64,000 nucleotides of DNA from Ischnura elegans (lineage: Eukaryota; Arthropoda; Insecta; Odonata; Coenagrionidae), in assembly GCF_921293095.1 (NCBI RefSeq), contig NC_060259.1, forward strand, positions 76,132,120 through 76,196,119. The letters are read 5' to 3'. The translations under genes were made by a program, and so were the position numbers. Positions within the stretch are counted from its first letter, which is position 1; the number at the start of each line of letters is the position of its first letter. The notes under the pieces are model-generated. The model did no database searches and was not told the origin of the DNA. It saw only the letters and a list, made by a program, of their open reading frames with translations. Shown piece after piece: positions 1 through 11,026 of this stretch.

Positions 1-1235
1 CCATTGTTCACTTGATTTTTACTCCGTATGGCCCTATAAAAATCACCTTTTACTGCTGAACAATTGCAGCTATGTATTCCTGAGATGCAGAGGGCCTACT
101 GCTACTGAGAAGGAATGAAGCCATTGTGTTTGAGACTCTATCTCAGACCCTTTTACGCATTGATGCTATTCATATGCAACTGGGCCTCCTCTCCCCGATG
201 ACCTTGAATGCTGGATGGGTGGACCCCTTACGTAGTAGTCAATTCGCCCAATAATCTATGACAGCAAAAGTTACGCCTCAAACTGTATTGCTTTAAAAAA
301 ACTCATTTCTACTTGCTCCAAACTTAATCAATGATCTAAATTAACCGATGTTATTCAGTTAAGGGGACGAGAAAAATTACTTCGGTAGGCCGGCTGTCCA
401 GATGCATGACGAGTTATGTTTTTGCCCATTGCGCAGCAATGGATTTTGATGAATATATAAACAAAGAATAAAATATGAGGCAAGCAACACTATCAATATG
501 CGTAAAATGAGTGTAACTTCGTGTGTACTCAGCGCAAGTTCACATTTTATCAAGATAGTATTAAAGGTTATTTGATTAGGCTAAGCGTTGAATGTTTCCC
601 CAAGGAACGAATTTGCGCTATATCAACATTGTGCTGATCGAAATTGCGTTAAGCGAGGCATGGGTGTATTGGTCCATAAGATTGATTTGAAATTTTCCTC
701 TTTTATAAAATTAAGACATTCTGACTAGATGAAGAGAGCTTAAATTTACTCCATAAATTTCTTGTGAGTAAGTTGACTATATTTGGACCTATGAGATTGA
801 TTGAAAATTTTTTCTCTGACATCGCATTAAGCCAATTTTTCATGAAGCTACATCAATTTAAAATGCAAAAAATAGCCATATTGGCAGGTGATGAGAAAAT
901 TGTCAATTAAAAAAATCTTGTATCTTGATTGGACTGCAGGTTATGAAAAACATTTTCTCAAGAAGAATTCACACCCATTTAAATAACACCAAAATCTTAA
1001 GAAGATGAAAGTGATGCATTTTTAAATCACTCTTATTGGCTTAAAAATAAATTTCCGTGGAAAATGACCTTTGATTTTTACCCCAGCAGTGATTTGAGAT
1101 GACATCCTCAACTAGCCATGCTCTTTGGTCTGAATATACATTGCTCATTACTGCAGGAGTGTATCATTGATGATTTTTATTCCATCATTAAAAAATAAAC
1201 ATTGTTTTTTATTGTCATGATGAATTTTTTTTCAG
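1..1235. other. Intron of the CDK gene, 3' part
   Basis: I see no coding exon or recognisable element here. It is AT-rich single-copy-looking sequence that ends in a polypyrimidine tract and a CAG acceptor directly before the kinase exon at 1236, so it is best read as the distal part of an intron whose upstream exon lies left of the window. Confidence 0.6.
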
Positions 1236-1326
1236 TATGAAGCAAAGAAAAGAATTTCTGCTGCTGATGCCATGAGACACAAGTACTTTGAGTCTTTAGG
1301 CCAGAGGGTTCACCGTTTACCTGATG
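1236..1326 (+). CDS. PCTAIRE-type cyclin-dependent kinase, penultimate coding exon
   Basis: This exon encodes the end of a CDK catalytic domain. It lies between a TTCAG acceptor and a GTAAGT donor; its 91 nt give 30 codons and end in phase 1. The translation contains [17 protein letters not shown] followed by HRLPD. The arginine starting RISA is the conserved kinase subdomain XI arginine, and the following text matches the CDK16/CDK17/CDK18 pattern (R-[IV]-S-A-x-x-A-M-x-H-x-[FY]-F-x-S-L-G) better than the PFTAIRE (CDK14, Eip63E) pattern. Upstream exons with the ATP site and activation loop are outside the window. PCTAIRE kinases are cytoplasmic or membrane-associated Ser/Thr kinases in post-mitotic and vesicle-traffic roles. 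The assignment rests on family knowledge and motif reading. Confidence 0.88.
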
Positions 1327-1957
1327 GTAAGTGAGGAATGCATTGCTGAGTCTGAATTTAATTCATACTTATTGCTTCTGCTCAGTGTCTGAGGGCCTTG
1401 CTCATGTATCCCTTCTCATGCATTGACTTTTGTTCGTAGTGTATGATCAAAAGTGTTCTATTGGCTTCAAGGAAGCAACTTATGAATGGAAAATGAAGTC
1501 TGTACATATTTTGTTAGAAATGGTGGAACCAAATAAGTGAATGTTGTGGCAATTCTCTACCTTGGTATTTTTTTATTGCCAACTGTTTTTGACTCTACAC
1601 TACTACACATCCCCACAAATACCTACCTTTTGTAGGGTTTGCCTATGATGCTCGTAAATTATGATGACAGGCTATTGCCGGGAACAATCGTTATTCTCAT
1701 ATGCTCAATGCAAAACTGACTGCACACTTTGACAATGAGTGTCTATATTCCTTGTTTACCTCTCGCCCCCACCGTTTCACTCTGCAGAATTGTCTCCCAC
1801 TTATGGAGTAGGTGAAGTGGGAAGATTAGGATGATGAGGGCAGAGGGGGCTACAATGTATCCCATGCACTTCATGGGGCCGCCGGGCTTAGTGACTGGGG
1901 AGAGAGGTTAAGTCTAGAATTTTTTTATAGGGTCAGTACCTGCATTAACGACCCATA

Positions 1958-2241
1958 CATAGACAGATTAAGGGGGGGCATGGGGACACGTTCCCCCCAA
2001 ATGCTTTAAAAAATTGACCAAATTTTTAATATTGTTATCATTACATTCATTTTGTTTTGTGCATTACGGGGCCATGATCATTTGATTTCAATTTCATATT
2101 AATAACTCTCATATTAAAATAAAGACTGTGTATTTTGTATAGTAATTGTTGTATCTTTTAATTAATCTCTAGCATGAAAAGATCGTTTGCCTGTCAGACA
2201 TTTGTGCCCCTCCCTGAAAAAAATCCTGGATCCGCCCGTAG
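1958..2241. mobile_element. Miniature DNA element, GGCGGATCCAGG-end family, copy 1
   Basis: This is a non-coding element inside the CDK intron. The left end resembles CATAGACAGATTAAGGGGG and the right end is TCCTGGATCCGCCCGTAG, an imperfect inverted repeat with G-rich and C-rich subterminal runs. Flanking octamers ACCCATAC and ACACATAT match at 6 of 8 positions, suggesting an old 8-bp target duplication. A second copy lies at 63267-63466. The internal AATTTTTAATATTGTTATCATTACATT stretch is partly shared with that copy. Boundaries are approximate by a few bases. Confidence 0.5.
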
Positions 2242-2641
2242 ACACATATATGTATAAATAAGAATTTTGGCATAATCCTGAACATATCTGATAATTTTTA
2301 GGTAACACTGCCTTGGAATCCCCAAACTCTCAAGTTTTAAATGATGAATGAGAAAGCTCTGCTCTCTGGAGGTGGGACCAGGTTCAGTGATAGTGCAAGG
2401 ATGAATTATTTTCATAGTATCCATGTAGCTTCTCTTATGTGGAAACCTACAGTGTACTCGTGTTTTTATATGTTTTCCTCAGTATAAGTCATAAACTGAA
2501 AAATATGGGTGTCTTTATTTTTCAAACTGTGATAGAAGGGACAGTAAAATAAAATTAGGTCACCAGTCCATCCTTTTCTTCAACTTATCAGCCTGTTTTA
2601 TTTCCATGTATTGAATTATTTATTTTATTTTCATTTCACAG

Positions 2642-2763
2642 TGGCGTCAATCTTCTCTGTCCCAGGAATACATTTGGGGAAAGACCCAGGTTGCAGACCG
2701 TCTTTAGGGTTTCTTCGAAATAATGGTGGCAGTCGTCTGAGGCGGCAAAGCATGCTTCTATGA
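2642..2763 (+). CDS. PCTAIRE-type cyclin-dependent kinase, last coding exon with stop
   Basis: This exon follows an intron of 1315 bp and a CACAG acceptor. It starts in phase 1, matching the previous donor (G joined to TG gives Val), and ends at TGA 2761-2763. The peptide reads VASIFSVPGIHLGKDPGCR, then a short linker, and ends RLRRQSMLL. Vertebrate CDK17 (PCTAIRE-2) ends similarly, with a SIFxLKEIQLQKDPG-like stretch and RRQSMLF at the C-terminus, so the basic R-R-Q-S-M-L-hydrophobic end is the strongest argument for the PCTAIRE subfamily. The RRQS serine fits a basophilic kinase site. The 3' untranslated region must follow 2763; I could not fix its end because no clear AATAAA lies close by. 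Confidence 0.88.
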
Positions 2764-4080
2764 TGGAGGAGTGCACTGAGAGACTCAATCAGTGTCAATT
2801 GTGTGATATATTGCCAAATGAAGTTATTAATGAGTGTAGATCAAAATTTCTATGCTGCAATGAGTGCATGACAGATTTTCGTTAGGATTCTGTAATAGCG
2901 TGAAAGAGCGTGTAAGTGTGAAGGAATGTATGTCTGAGGTATTAGGAAACTCTGTTGTTATCTTTGTGAACATGTAATTCATATGTTAAAAATTGTGCAT
3001 TTCCCAGTGTTTTCTCAAAATTATAGGTCCATATTTTATTTTCATTTGGCAAGAAACATGATAGCATATTTACCCCTCGTATAACATCTTATTCTACAAG
3101 GAAGGGGTAAAAATGGTACAATCTGAAATCATTAAATGATGTCTATGTTTAGGATTTTCTAGTTCCCAAAATTTTGAATTCTGTGGCTTGGTTTGACCCT
3201 GGGCTGCAAGATGGTGACCATATGTAAGTATTTATTGTTTTGCCTTGAGACGTATTGTGTTAGCCTATAGAATTGAGGTAGAATGTAAAATCCAATTTTG
3301 ATATTGGAGATAGTAGTGCCCAGGGTGACATGAGCCTCCTTTGAAAAAAAAAAACTACTGACCGAACTTCTTGGTGGCATTACCTCCACCATGGAAATTA
3401 TTTTTTTTGTTCCAATTTTTGTGAATTCACATTTAGCTCCGAATTCCTACCCTGTGATTGCTTTCTTCTTTTGCTATTAAGTCTTTTGTTACATTTTAAA
3501 ACTGAAACCAATTGTTAGTGATATTAAACAAGGTGTTTTGCCTTGGTGATTCCTTGTTTCTATGTTTAATTATTATCCAAGAGAAAGGAACTAGTGGCTG
3601 GTGAGGAGAATTCATATTTTGAAATCATTTGGTGCCAAAGAGGTAACCATTAACTCCTCTTGTTCATAAGGAGCCATCTGACTGCAATCAATAATGTAAA
3701 TTGCAACAAATAAGTTAACACCAGGTAATTTTAAAAATTGCTTTTTTTTAAAGCCAGAAGACATGAAATTTACATATTGTTGTAAAATTTTAATTAGTTG
3801 AGTCTGAAAACAGTCTCTTATCTTAGAATGAAGCTGATGCATAGAGGAATTTGGCATCACTTAAAAAAAATATTATGTTTCAATGCTTGTAACTAGCATT
3901 ATTTATGATCTCAATCTAATGTTAAGCTTATATGTTGCAATGTATTGCATGTGTTAGTGAATAAGTATTATGCCAAAAATGTGACAAGTGACCTTTGGAT
4001 CAAGTACCTTTATGATTGAAAGTTTCTGATTATGTATGGCATAGATTTTTAAAAGAGAAATAGTCAAAGGCTGAATTCCA
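2764..4080. other. 3' UTR of CDK gene and intergenic DNA
   Basis: This holds the untranslated end of the CDK transcript and then sequence with no recognised feature. ATTAAA occurs near 3133 and 3519 but neither is convincing as the cleavage signal. Short open frames here have no family signature and lack codon structure. Confidence 0.4.
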
Positions 4081-4277
4081 ATCCACTATGGGTATGCTAG
4101 GCTTACTTGATTTTCCCCAGTTTCTGGAAGTGATGCCACGTTTTTTTAATTTGGGCAAACTTCACAACCATAACAAGAGGTGGTGCAGCTGAAGGCATAC
4201 TGTGGAGCTGTATCGGCCTTACTAAAGAGACATGCCGGACACGGACCAAACATGTGACCGTATTATTTATTCTTAAC

Positions 4278-4981
4278 CAGTGGCGGCTGGTGGTAATTTA
4301 TCTAGGGTGTGCATTAGAGCAGATCAAGGATGATTTAATTATATTATGTTAATCCTAATCCATGAGCGTCATATTTCGTCGTAATAGAATACATAGCAAG
4401 CAAAACATATCACTGGTACACTCTACCCTTAAAATTGCATGAACAGAAATAATATTAGCATGTATGAAAATAATTATTCTCAACACACCTTTACAAGTGA
4501 CGGTAGTTGAAATTCATTCTCTTTTCCTCACACCCTATGAGGAAGTAGTGTAGAAAACAGCTATACAGATGGCTCTGTAGACGGACTAGGATCCTGGGCG
4601 CAGGTAGTGTAGGTGGCGGCTACACCACTACACTACCTGCTAGTAAGTCACCAAAAACATGCGCGTGCGCATTCGCATGGTTTTGAGTCTGCTCCCATCG
4701 CCCCTTTGAACAGCACATACCCCCCCGCTTACCTCGTCCCGCCAGAGCTCCCTCAAGCGATCGCACAGACCGAAAATGCGCCCGGCATGATGCCACGGGA
4801 TCGCACACTTGTAGAGCGGTGAATTCGAAAAGGAGATACCTGTAGCGTTCGGAGGCTCATGTTTCTTGCATATGCAGACAGTACTTTTATCCTTCGCGTT
4901 GCAAAGGAATAGTTTTCTTTAAAATTTATTCATCTTTGGGTGTGCACTTGCGAACATGCGTATACGCACGCGCCGCCACTG
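4278..4981. mobile_element. hAT-like miniature element D (704 bp)
   Basis: The ends are CAGTGGCGGCTGG on the left and GCGCCGCCACTG on the right, a terminal inverted repeat beginning CAGTGGCGGC. The flanking octamers TTCTTAAC (4270-4277) and TTCATAAC (4982-4989) differ at one base, consistent with the 8-bp duplication of hAT-superfamily transposons. The interior is CpG-rich with no transposase frame; small open frames in it are incidental. It is inserted in dispersed repeat R copy 1. Confidence 0.7.
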
Positions 4982-5002
4982 TTCATAACATATTATTTTA
5001 AT

Positions 5003-5259
5003 CAGTGGCGTAACTAGGAATATGCTTTGGGGGAGCATTGGATGGAGGCCTCCCCAAGCAATGGGGTTTCCGGGAAAATTTTTGAAAAATGATATGCCTG
5101 GAAATACATTTTACATCATTTTGGCACTTAAAATTCAACTTAAAGCAGATGCAGTTATTACATGTCAAAATAGACATAAGTTTTAAATATTTTTTTATTT
5201 CTCTGAGGCTTTGGGGGGGGGGGATCTGTCCCCTCATCCCCCCCATAGTTACGTCACTG
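5003..5259. mobile_element. hAT-like miniature element E (257 bp)
   Basis: Left end CAGTGGCGTAACTAGG and right end CATAGTTACGTCACTG are inverted repeats. A perfect 8-bp direct repeat, ATTTTAAT, flanks it at 4995-5002 and 5260-5267. The interior has a long G run near 5213 and no coding capacity. It sits 21 bp to the right of element D. Confidence 0.8.
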
Positions 5260-5711
5260 ATTTTAATCAACCTAAGCTAACTTCTTGGTGATAAATGGTT
5301 TTTAAAGATAGTGCACTTATGTTTAAAAGCCTCTTATAGGAAACTGATCACCTTATTTTTGACTGTTATGTTTTTTTAAAGTGTCTTCATGAGCTTCCAA
5401 AATTTTTGACTAGCTATATGATGCTTTGGTTGAATTTCATGCATTTGTTTATGTTCACATCCAGCTGATAATTTATTACAGTGTTTCAAAATTAAATTGA
5501 GAATAGTCTCTTTAAGTATTCTGTTTTTCATGCATTAAAAAATGTAATGTTATATGGAAAAAGTTGAAGCACTTGGTTGACAGTTTCATCCTCCATTCTG
5601 CTGCCTAATTAATTGCTCCAACCTTCCTATCGTGGGCAAAGTTTTGTGGGGGCCAGGGGGAGTTACTTAAATGGTAATTTTTCCTTAAAAAGAGTGAAAC
5701 CTGTTGAAATT

Positions 5712-5946
5712 GCTGGCCTTGGTGGTGATATGGTTAAGTCCTAGACTTCTTAGTCTAAGGTCCCACATGGTTAAGTTGCACTTATGTTCCTGGTTAAGTT
5801 CTGGAAGGGTCGAGTCCCGCCTGGATAAGTTGCACTTATCCAGGGCATGGGCGTTTGGGAATGTCCTTCCTTGTTGATTGTTGATTCCCCATTGTAAAGA
5901 CTGTAAATGTGCTGTTTATGGGGATATGAAAATAAATAAAAATGCC
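5712..5946 (+). mobile_element. tRNA-derived SINE, family A, copy 1
   Basis: The head reads GCTGGCCTTGGTGGTGATAT, and a B-box-like GGGTCGAGTCCCGCCTGG lies about 100 bp in. The body CCAGGGCATGGGCGTTTGGG matches that of the copy at 32940-33139, and the 3' end is an A-rich AAATAAATAAAAATG tail. The spacing between A and B boxes is enlarged by a partial internal duplication (GGTTAAGTTGCACTTATG-like text occurs twice), so this copy is degenerate. It is non-autonomous and needs a LINE reverse transcriptase in trans. Confidence 0.65.
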
Positions 5947-6302
5947 AAAACATTTTAGTCACAGATAGTCCTTAAAATACAGTTTTCAGAGTCTAATTTG
6001 AACAAATTTTCCTGGGAAGGGCCCCAAGGGAATGGGGGGGGGGGGGGGTATTCAATAGCCCCTATACCCCCTGCAGGATTACTGGCCCACCCAACATAAA
6101 ACTCTAAACTGTGCCCATTCTTCTTAGTGATGCAATGACCCTTAAGCAATGCTAAAATATTCTAAGAGAGTCATTTTTACACAAATTATGGTTGTAAACC
6201 TTATAATTGAAGCATATTCTTTGAGCACAGTACTAAGTGATTTGTTTTGGTTCCTAGATCATGGACCCCTGCAACAGTGTACAGGCCCTTGAATCGTACA
6301 TA

Positions 6303-6671
6303 CCGCATTTACTCGTGTAAGCTGTGCCCTCCTGTATCCCGCCCACCTCCATTTTTGGGCTGGGTTGTGAAGAAAAAAATACTTCGTAATGCTTTTTGGG
6401 TGGGGTCTAATGTAGGAACTCGTGATTCGTTACTAAATCGATAAATTTACTTTTCCGTGATTTATAAGGTTAAATAATGTTAGAGATGTAATTCCTGCGA
6501 AAGTTTCCTAGTTTCAATGCTAAACTTAGGAGAAGTAAATGATAAGAATTTTGGGGGAAAATGGAACATGGCTTGCATTAATATTTGGAGGATTCGTGTA
6601 AGCCACGAACCCCCATTTTTTTCACCGGCATTTTCGGAACAAAGGTGTGCGGCTTCTACGGCTAAATACGG
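6303..6671. mobile_element. mariner-like miniature element (CCGTATTTA ends)
   Basis: Left CCGCATTTACTCGTGTAAGC and right GGCTTCTACGGCTAAATACG are imperfect inverted repeats, and TA dinucleotides flank both sides (6301-6302 and 6672-6673), as expected for Tc1/mariner-type insertion. A second copy of the GATTCGTGTAAGCCACGAAC subterminal motif lies inside. Open frames here show no protein family, so I treat them as chance. Confidence 0.55.
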
Positions 6672-8234
6672 TACTTACTACGCTCCGGTTTGTTTGTATG
6701 CCCCCAAGATGTATTTGAGTTGGTACATTGTATTTACTAAGGTGGTATACTTGGATTGGAATTCAGCCAAAATAATATTGTGGATCTTTTCTGGCCTCTC
6801 ACTAATTATTCATTTATTCACTTTTAAGCAGAGTTTAGGTAACAATTGCAATTCTAACTAATTTTTGCGGACACAGAGGCCATAAGGTTATCATTCATCA
6901 GTTCAATCAATGATTAAATTCTCATCAAAGTTGCTGATGTTTCTCATGCATTGCATGGTATGGAAGTAAGTTTAGTATGGTGCTACTCTTGTTCAAAAGA
7001 GATACCTATCCAGTCATAACATTTGGTTTGAAGCAATTGAAGAAGTGGATGAAAACAACTTGTAGCTGACAGAAAAATTTGATATATTCAGGTACCTAAT
7101 TATAATGGTTATTCTGCCATTGACATTCTTAAAATTATTATGTGATTCAAGTATGTTTTGAAAACATTCTTGAAAATTTATGGTTACCCTTGATGATATT
7201 AATTTTTCACATATGTAGAGGAATTAATAATTGTTTTAACATGTGGAATTTTATGTCATTATAAGTCACTTAGAAGTGAAATGTTTAGTGAAAGAGTTGA
7301 TTCTGTATGAAATTGAGAAATAAAGTCCATTTCCTCATATTTGATCCTGTTAATCTACTATCAAGAGTAATATTTTCAGAAGTATGCAACTAGGTAGCTC
7401 CGTCTCTTTGTTTTTCCTTCATGTGTAGACATTTTCTTTGAATTAATCCTGAACTTATCCAAGGGAAGATTCAGACTGTTATTAACACTCTCGGGAGGGA
7501 GAGGGTGGTAAACGTTAGCTTTAAAGTATATGCTGTTCACTGTGGTGAGATTTTATTTTTTCTGAAATGACTCCTCCTTAAAGCAGGATTGAGCAGGAGC
7601 AAAGAGTGTTCTTGGTTATGTTGAGTAGATCTGAATAATAATGGAAAACTGAACTGAAAATGGGGAAGGCAACTTAGTTGTTTGTGCCAGATGTTCAAGC
7701 AGATCTAGCTAACCTTAAACAGGAAAAATACTCTCAATTTGAGTGCTTTACGGAGGTTTGATTATTTTGTCCTTCCTTTTCAGAATGGCTACTGTAGAAC
7801 TCTTTCATATAGCTTAGTTTTAACCATTGGAACAATCCCGCACAATAAAGCATTCATTCACTTCATATATTGAAAAGCTTCTTTGCTGCATAAACCTCTA
7901 AATGAAGTCTAAATTCTTTCATTCATCGTGTAATTCAGGGAAAATGAATGCACCTGCACAAACAAACCCAAGACATATATCGCTGCACTTGGAGAAACTT
8001 GGAAAACTTTCTCTTATGATATCTTAATGTTAGTGGATGCGAACTTTGCTGAAGATATCTGTAACTCAGAACTGGGACTTCATGGCTATAATATCTATAT
8101 ATGTGACAGACAAAAGTCTCACAGTTCAAAATCTATATATGTAGTTGGTGGCATTTTGATTGCCATATGTTTGCCATTAACATGATACCATTTATGCCTG
8201 AATGTGCCATAGTTTTTATTCATTTCTTGTTCAT
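6672..8234. other. Intergenic DNA without recognised features
   Basis: I see no exon, RNA gene or bounded repeat in this AT-rich segment between the mariner-like element and the LINE fragment. Confidence 0.4.
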
Positions 8235-9945
8235 TTTCTTCCTGCAGCATCTTTGCTGGCTGTGTTTACATTCTGCCCAGTCAGCCTGCGACTATTTACT
8301 CGGATTTCTGCTTTATTGCTGATGAGGCTATTACTTGCTCTGGCTTACCTGAAAAATTGTTATTGTTGGTCAATTTCAACCTTCCTGAAGCTGTCTGCAC
8401 TAACAATCCTGGCATCTGGCACGAAGCTAACCTGGCTACCATATATGCTCTTTAGCTACTTAACTGTGTCCGAAACTATTGGGGAGTTATTCTGGAGTAA
8501 GTTTTTCTTCCATTTTGTCCATTGAACTGTCTCCTCAAGTTGGAGCAGTATATGATCTATTTTTACCTGAGGGCCAACACCGTCCTGGTTTATCTGTGTG
8601 GCTAACACTTCTAAAATCCATTTTCTTGAGCAAGGAGAAATATGTACATGGTTATCAGAAGTATAATTTTGATGCCATTTTTCACAGACTTCTTCTCTTA
8701 CCCTCATCAAAAGTTGAACCTGCTTGTAATGAGTTTTGCCATAATACATAAACATAACATACATAATGTATAAACTTAATCATCAGTGACAATAAACCTA
8801 CCTAATGAGAGTGTTGTCTGCAATTTTTCCGGAGTGGTTTTCTAAGGAACTTAAACAACTACTGATAAGAAAGGAAATTGCCCATAAACTATGTAAATAA
8901 TCATTGAGGTTAAGGAAACTATAACAGCTCTTTATTAGTTTTTAAAATTATTTGCTAGAAAAAGAGTTATCTCCTTCAAATGTGGATCTGAAATCACAAC
9001 ACACGATTACATACTCAACAACACTGTTTTAAATAGAATCTCTAAAGCCAAGAACCTAGGAGTTTTTATAACATCATCGCTCTGTCCCATGGAGCACATC
9101 ACTGCAAGGGCAAACTAATGGGAGTCATCCTTAGATCCACAAAGGCCTTCAACTGCCGCCACACTCCTGTGATCTGGCATAAATTACTGTCTGTCCAGTA
9201 CTGGAGTAAGGGTCCACAATATGATCTCTTCATTAGCTAAATCACATTGGCCAGCTTGAAAGCATCTAGTGCCACTTCATCTGGTTACTTGGCTGCAGAC
9301 TTGGAATTAGTTATTCACACACTCCTGTGAATGAAGTGGCAGGGGCACAGCTAGGATTTAAGGCTGGGGGGGAGGGGGTTAAGGTGCAACTAATCCCGGG
9401 GTGTGTGGGAGTATGGAATACCCACCAGGATAAGCGGTTGGTGCGAGATTAATAAATTGTGGAAATTATAAGATAAATGGTTCAAAATGTTGAGTTTTAC
9501 GGCTTTCTGAGGGATATTTTATTAATCCTTATTCATTTCTATTAGTAATATCAATCCAATTAAGTAAAATGGATTAAACTTATAAATTTCTCTGAGCTCT
9601 GGGGGGGGGTTTACCCCCCAAAACCCCCTCTCACTGTGCCACTGTGAAGTGGCACCCATCTTTGGCCTCTCCCATTTACATCTCAGGGGGTAACATGCAG
9701 ATTTGACGACTCTCTTCAAGCTGGTGAATGCCTTCATGGTCTGCCCAGATCTCAACAGAATTCACTTTCAGATTCCAACCATGGGAACCCGATCCTAGAT
9801 GATGTTCTGTAGATGCTGCCAACATACCTACCACACTTACAACAGCAGACTCTCAAGGCTAATGTACACCGGAAATGGAACCGCTACTCACCTAGACTTC
9901 TTCAATGAGTCATTGTCATCGTTGCAGAGAAAGGTCGGCACCCAG
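8235..9945 (+). mobile_element. Decayed non-LTR retrotransposon fragment (endonuclease, linker and RT C-terminus)
   Basis: Reading the + strand across frameshifts and stops reveals LINE protein remnants in the right order. Near 8254-8460 is endonuclease text (CVYILPS, YSDF, then LLLVNFNLPE, the usual GDFNLP strand). Near 8537-8620 is VGAVYDLFLPEGQHRPGLSV, like the end of the endonuclease domain. Near 8835-8885 is the linker (FSKELKQLLIRKE). Near 9010-9230 is the RT thumb (YILNNTVLNRISKAKNLGVF and MGVILRSTKAFN). Near 9650-9940 is the C-terminal region. Most of the RT palm is missing, so there is a large internal deletion. It is a dead Jockey/CR1-like copy. A hAT-like element (9340-9644) is inserted in it. 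Confidence 0.65.
9340..9644 (+). mobile_element. hAT-like miniature element, family M, copy A (305 bp)
   Basis: It begins CAGGGGCACAGCTAGG and ends TCACTGTGCCACTG. Perfect 8-bp repeats TGAAGTGG flank it at 9332-9339 and 9645-9652, and removing the element and one repeat restores the LINE fragment. It is about as long as copy B (57118-57422, opposite orientation) and closely related to copy C (57441-58033). It contains CCAATTAAGTAAAATGG near 9556, the empty version of the site that carries a TTAA insertion in copy C. There is no transposase. Confidence 0.85.
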
Positions 9946-10489
9946 CTAAAGTGATCTAATCTTTTTACGTTTTATTTTTATGAAATTTTTTAAGGGTTGA
10001 GCAGTGGTTGGACCTCCTTCCCGTGGTGCTGTTAGAGGGCCACTTTTCTTTGTGATTTGGTGCATATATGCGACACATGGTTGTATGATGTATCATTTCC
10101 TTCTCTTTTTTTATCAAGCCGAATATTCTCGTGTTTCTCATGAAAATTGTTATCTGTTATACAATACAATTATGATCTACGGAACAAAATTATTGTTCAG
10201 CCAAATCACTATACTATTTTAGTCTAAAATTACTGTCAAATTTTATTGTTAACTTTTCATATTTATTAGTATTATTTCGAAATGTATATTATTTATTAAT
10301 TAATTATATTATTATGATACTCAAATCTCTCACCCAAGGCCAATGATTTTTTAAAACTGGAATGTCTAAATTGTTGTTATAGCATCACTATTATAATATA
10401 ACAATTTATTCATCTTTTTGTCATTTACATTACACAATAATTGCTAAATTCTGTTATTTATATTGGTGCCTTGTTTATTTTCTCATAAT

Positions 10490-10802
10490 TGTGTCCTGTT
10501 TTGTTGTTTTTACAGAATTTGCACTTCCTCCACACTCAATTTTCTTTCAATGCCGTCGCGCCGTAGGACCGCCAATCGCCGCGGCGATTGAAGATGAGTT
10601 ACTATGCGTTACTTTGAGTACCTCACCACCTCACGTTCCTTTGCGGCATTCGCGTTACTTGGTGTGCTTGGCGTTACTATTGTTGCTACTGCTGCGGTCT
10701 GCGATGGCGTGTTGTTTATCATAGCGTAACAGGTTGTTGCTCGTTTTACCTGTCAAATTCGAAAGTAATTATGTTGGATGCTCTAATAATGGATAGTTTG
10801 CG
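10490..10802 (+). promoter_or_regulatory. Putative 5' UTR / CpG-rich promoter region of the phosphatase gene
   Basis: Directly upstream of the start codon lies a C/G- and CpG-rich island (about 10545-10700) in otherwise AT-rich surroundings, including an 18-bp perfect palindrome CAATCGCCGCGGCGATTG at 10573-10590. No TATA box is obvious. A short upstream reading frame (ATG at 10790, stop overlapping the main start) precedes the coding start and could modulate translation. The promoter assignment is inferred from base composition and position. Confidence 0.3.
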
Positions 10803-10916
10803 ATGAAAGAAGAACGAGAAAGGCCTCCTCTAAGAGTCATATTACAGAATTTTATTAATCACGTGGAAAATTTGGAGACTTATAGGAGAGAAAATAGTTA
10901 CGAGAAAGAATTCCAG
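10803..10916 (+). CDS. PTP-PEST-type protein tyrosine phosphatase, exon 1 (start)
   Basis: This is the first coding exon of a non-receptor tyrosine phosphatase of the PTPN12/PTPN22/PTPN18 family, which removes phosphate from tyrosines of adhesion and immune signalling proteins in the cytoplasm. The ATG at 10803 is the first after an in-frame TAG at 10794. The 38 residues include LRVILQNFINHVENLE and end YEKEFQ, the same layout as the N-terminus of PTPN12/PTPN22 (hydrophobic helix, then an F-x-x-E-F-like segment). It ends at a GTATT donor in phase 0, consistent with exon 2. The complete model spans 13 exons to about 49981, with introns from 110 bp to nearly 8 kb and an estimated 1,400 residues, much longer than the roughly 800 of vertebrate PTPN12. 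Confidence 0.82.
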
Positions 10917-11026
10917 GTATTAAGTCATTTTGCTGTCATGAATTAAGTCTTTTTACATGTATAAACTTAATGAAATTGATAATCCGTGATGTTATTGTGG
11001 TTGTAATTACTTCATGTTTTGTGCAG

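Larger units (their letters stand above)
4085..6215 (+). repeat. Dispersed repeat R, copy 1, broken by later insertions
   Basis: Three blocks (about 4085-4270, 5275-5660 and 6140-6215) align in order with 31294-31980. Shared words include GGCAAACTTCACAA, CATGCATTTGTTTATGTTCACA, CAGCTGATAATTTA and GTGTTTCAAAATTAAA. Copy 1 is interrupted by two hAT-like miniature elements (4278-4981 and 5003-5259) and a SINE (5712-5946), none of which is in copy 2. No coding capacity or transposon family is recognised, so this is an unclassified interspersed repeat older than its insertions. Confidence 0.6.

Noticed and set aside
6517-6861. 114-codon open frame on the + strand
   Set aside because: It overlaps the mariner-like miniature element (6303-6671) and runs into plain AT-rich DNA; no domain or splice context.
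8456-8764. 102-codon open frame on the minus strand
   Set aside because: It is antisense to the endonuclease and linker remnants of the LINE fragment, which explain the sequence better.
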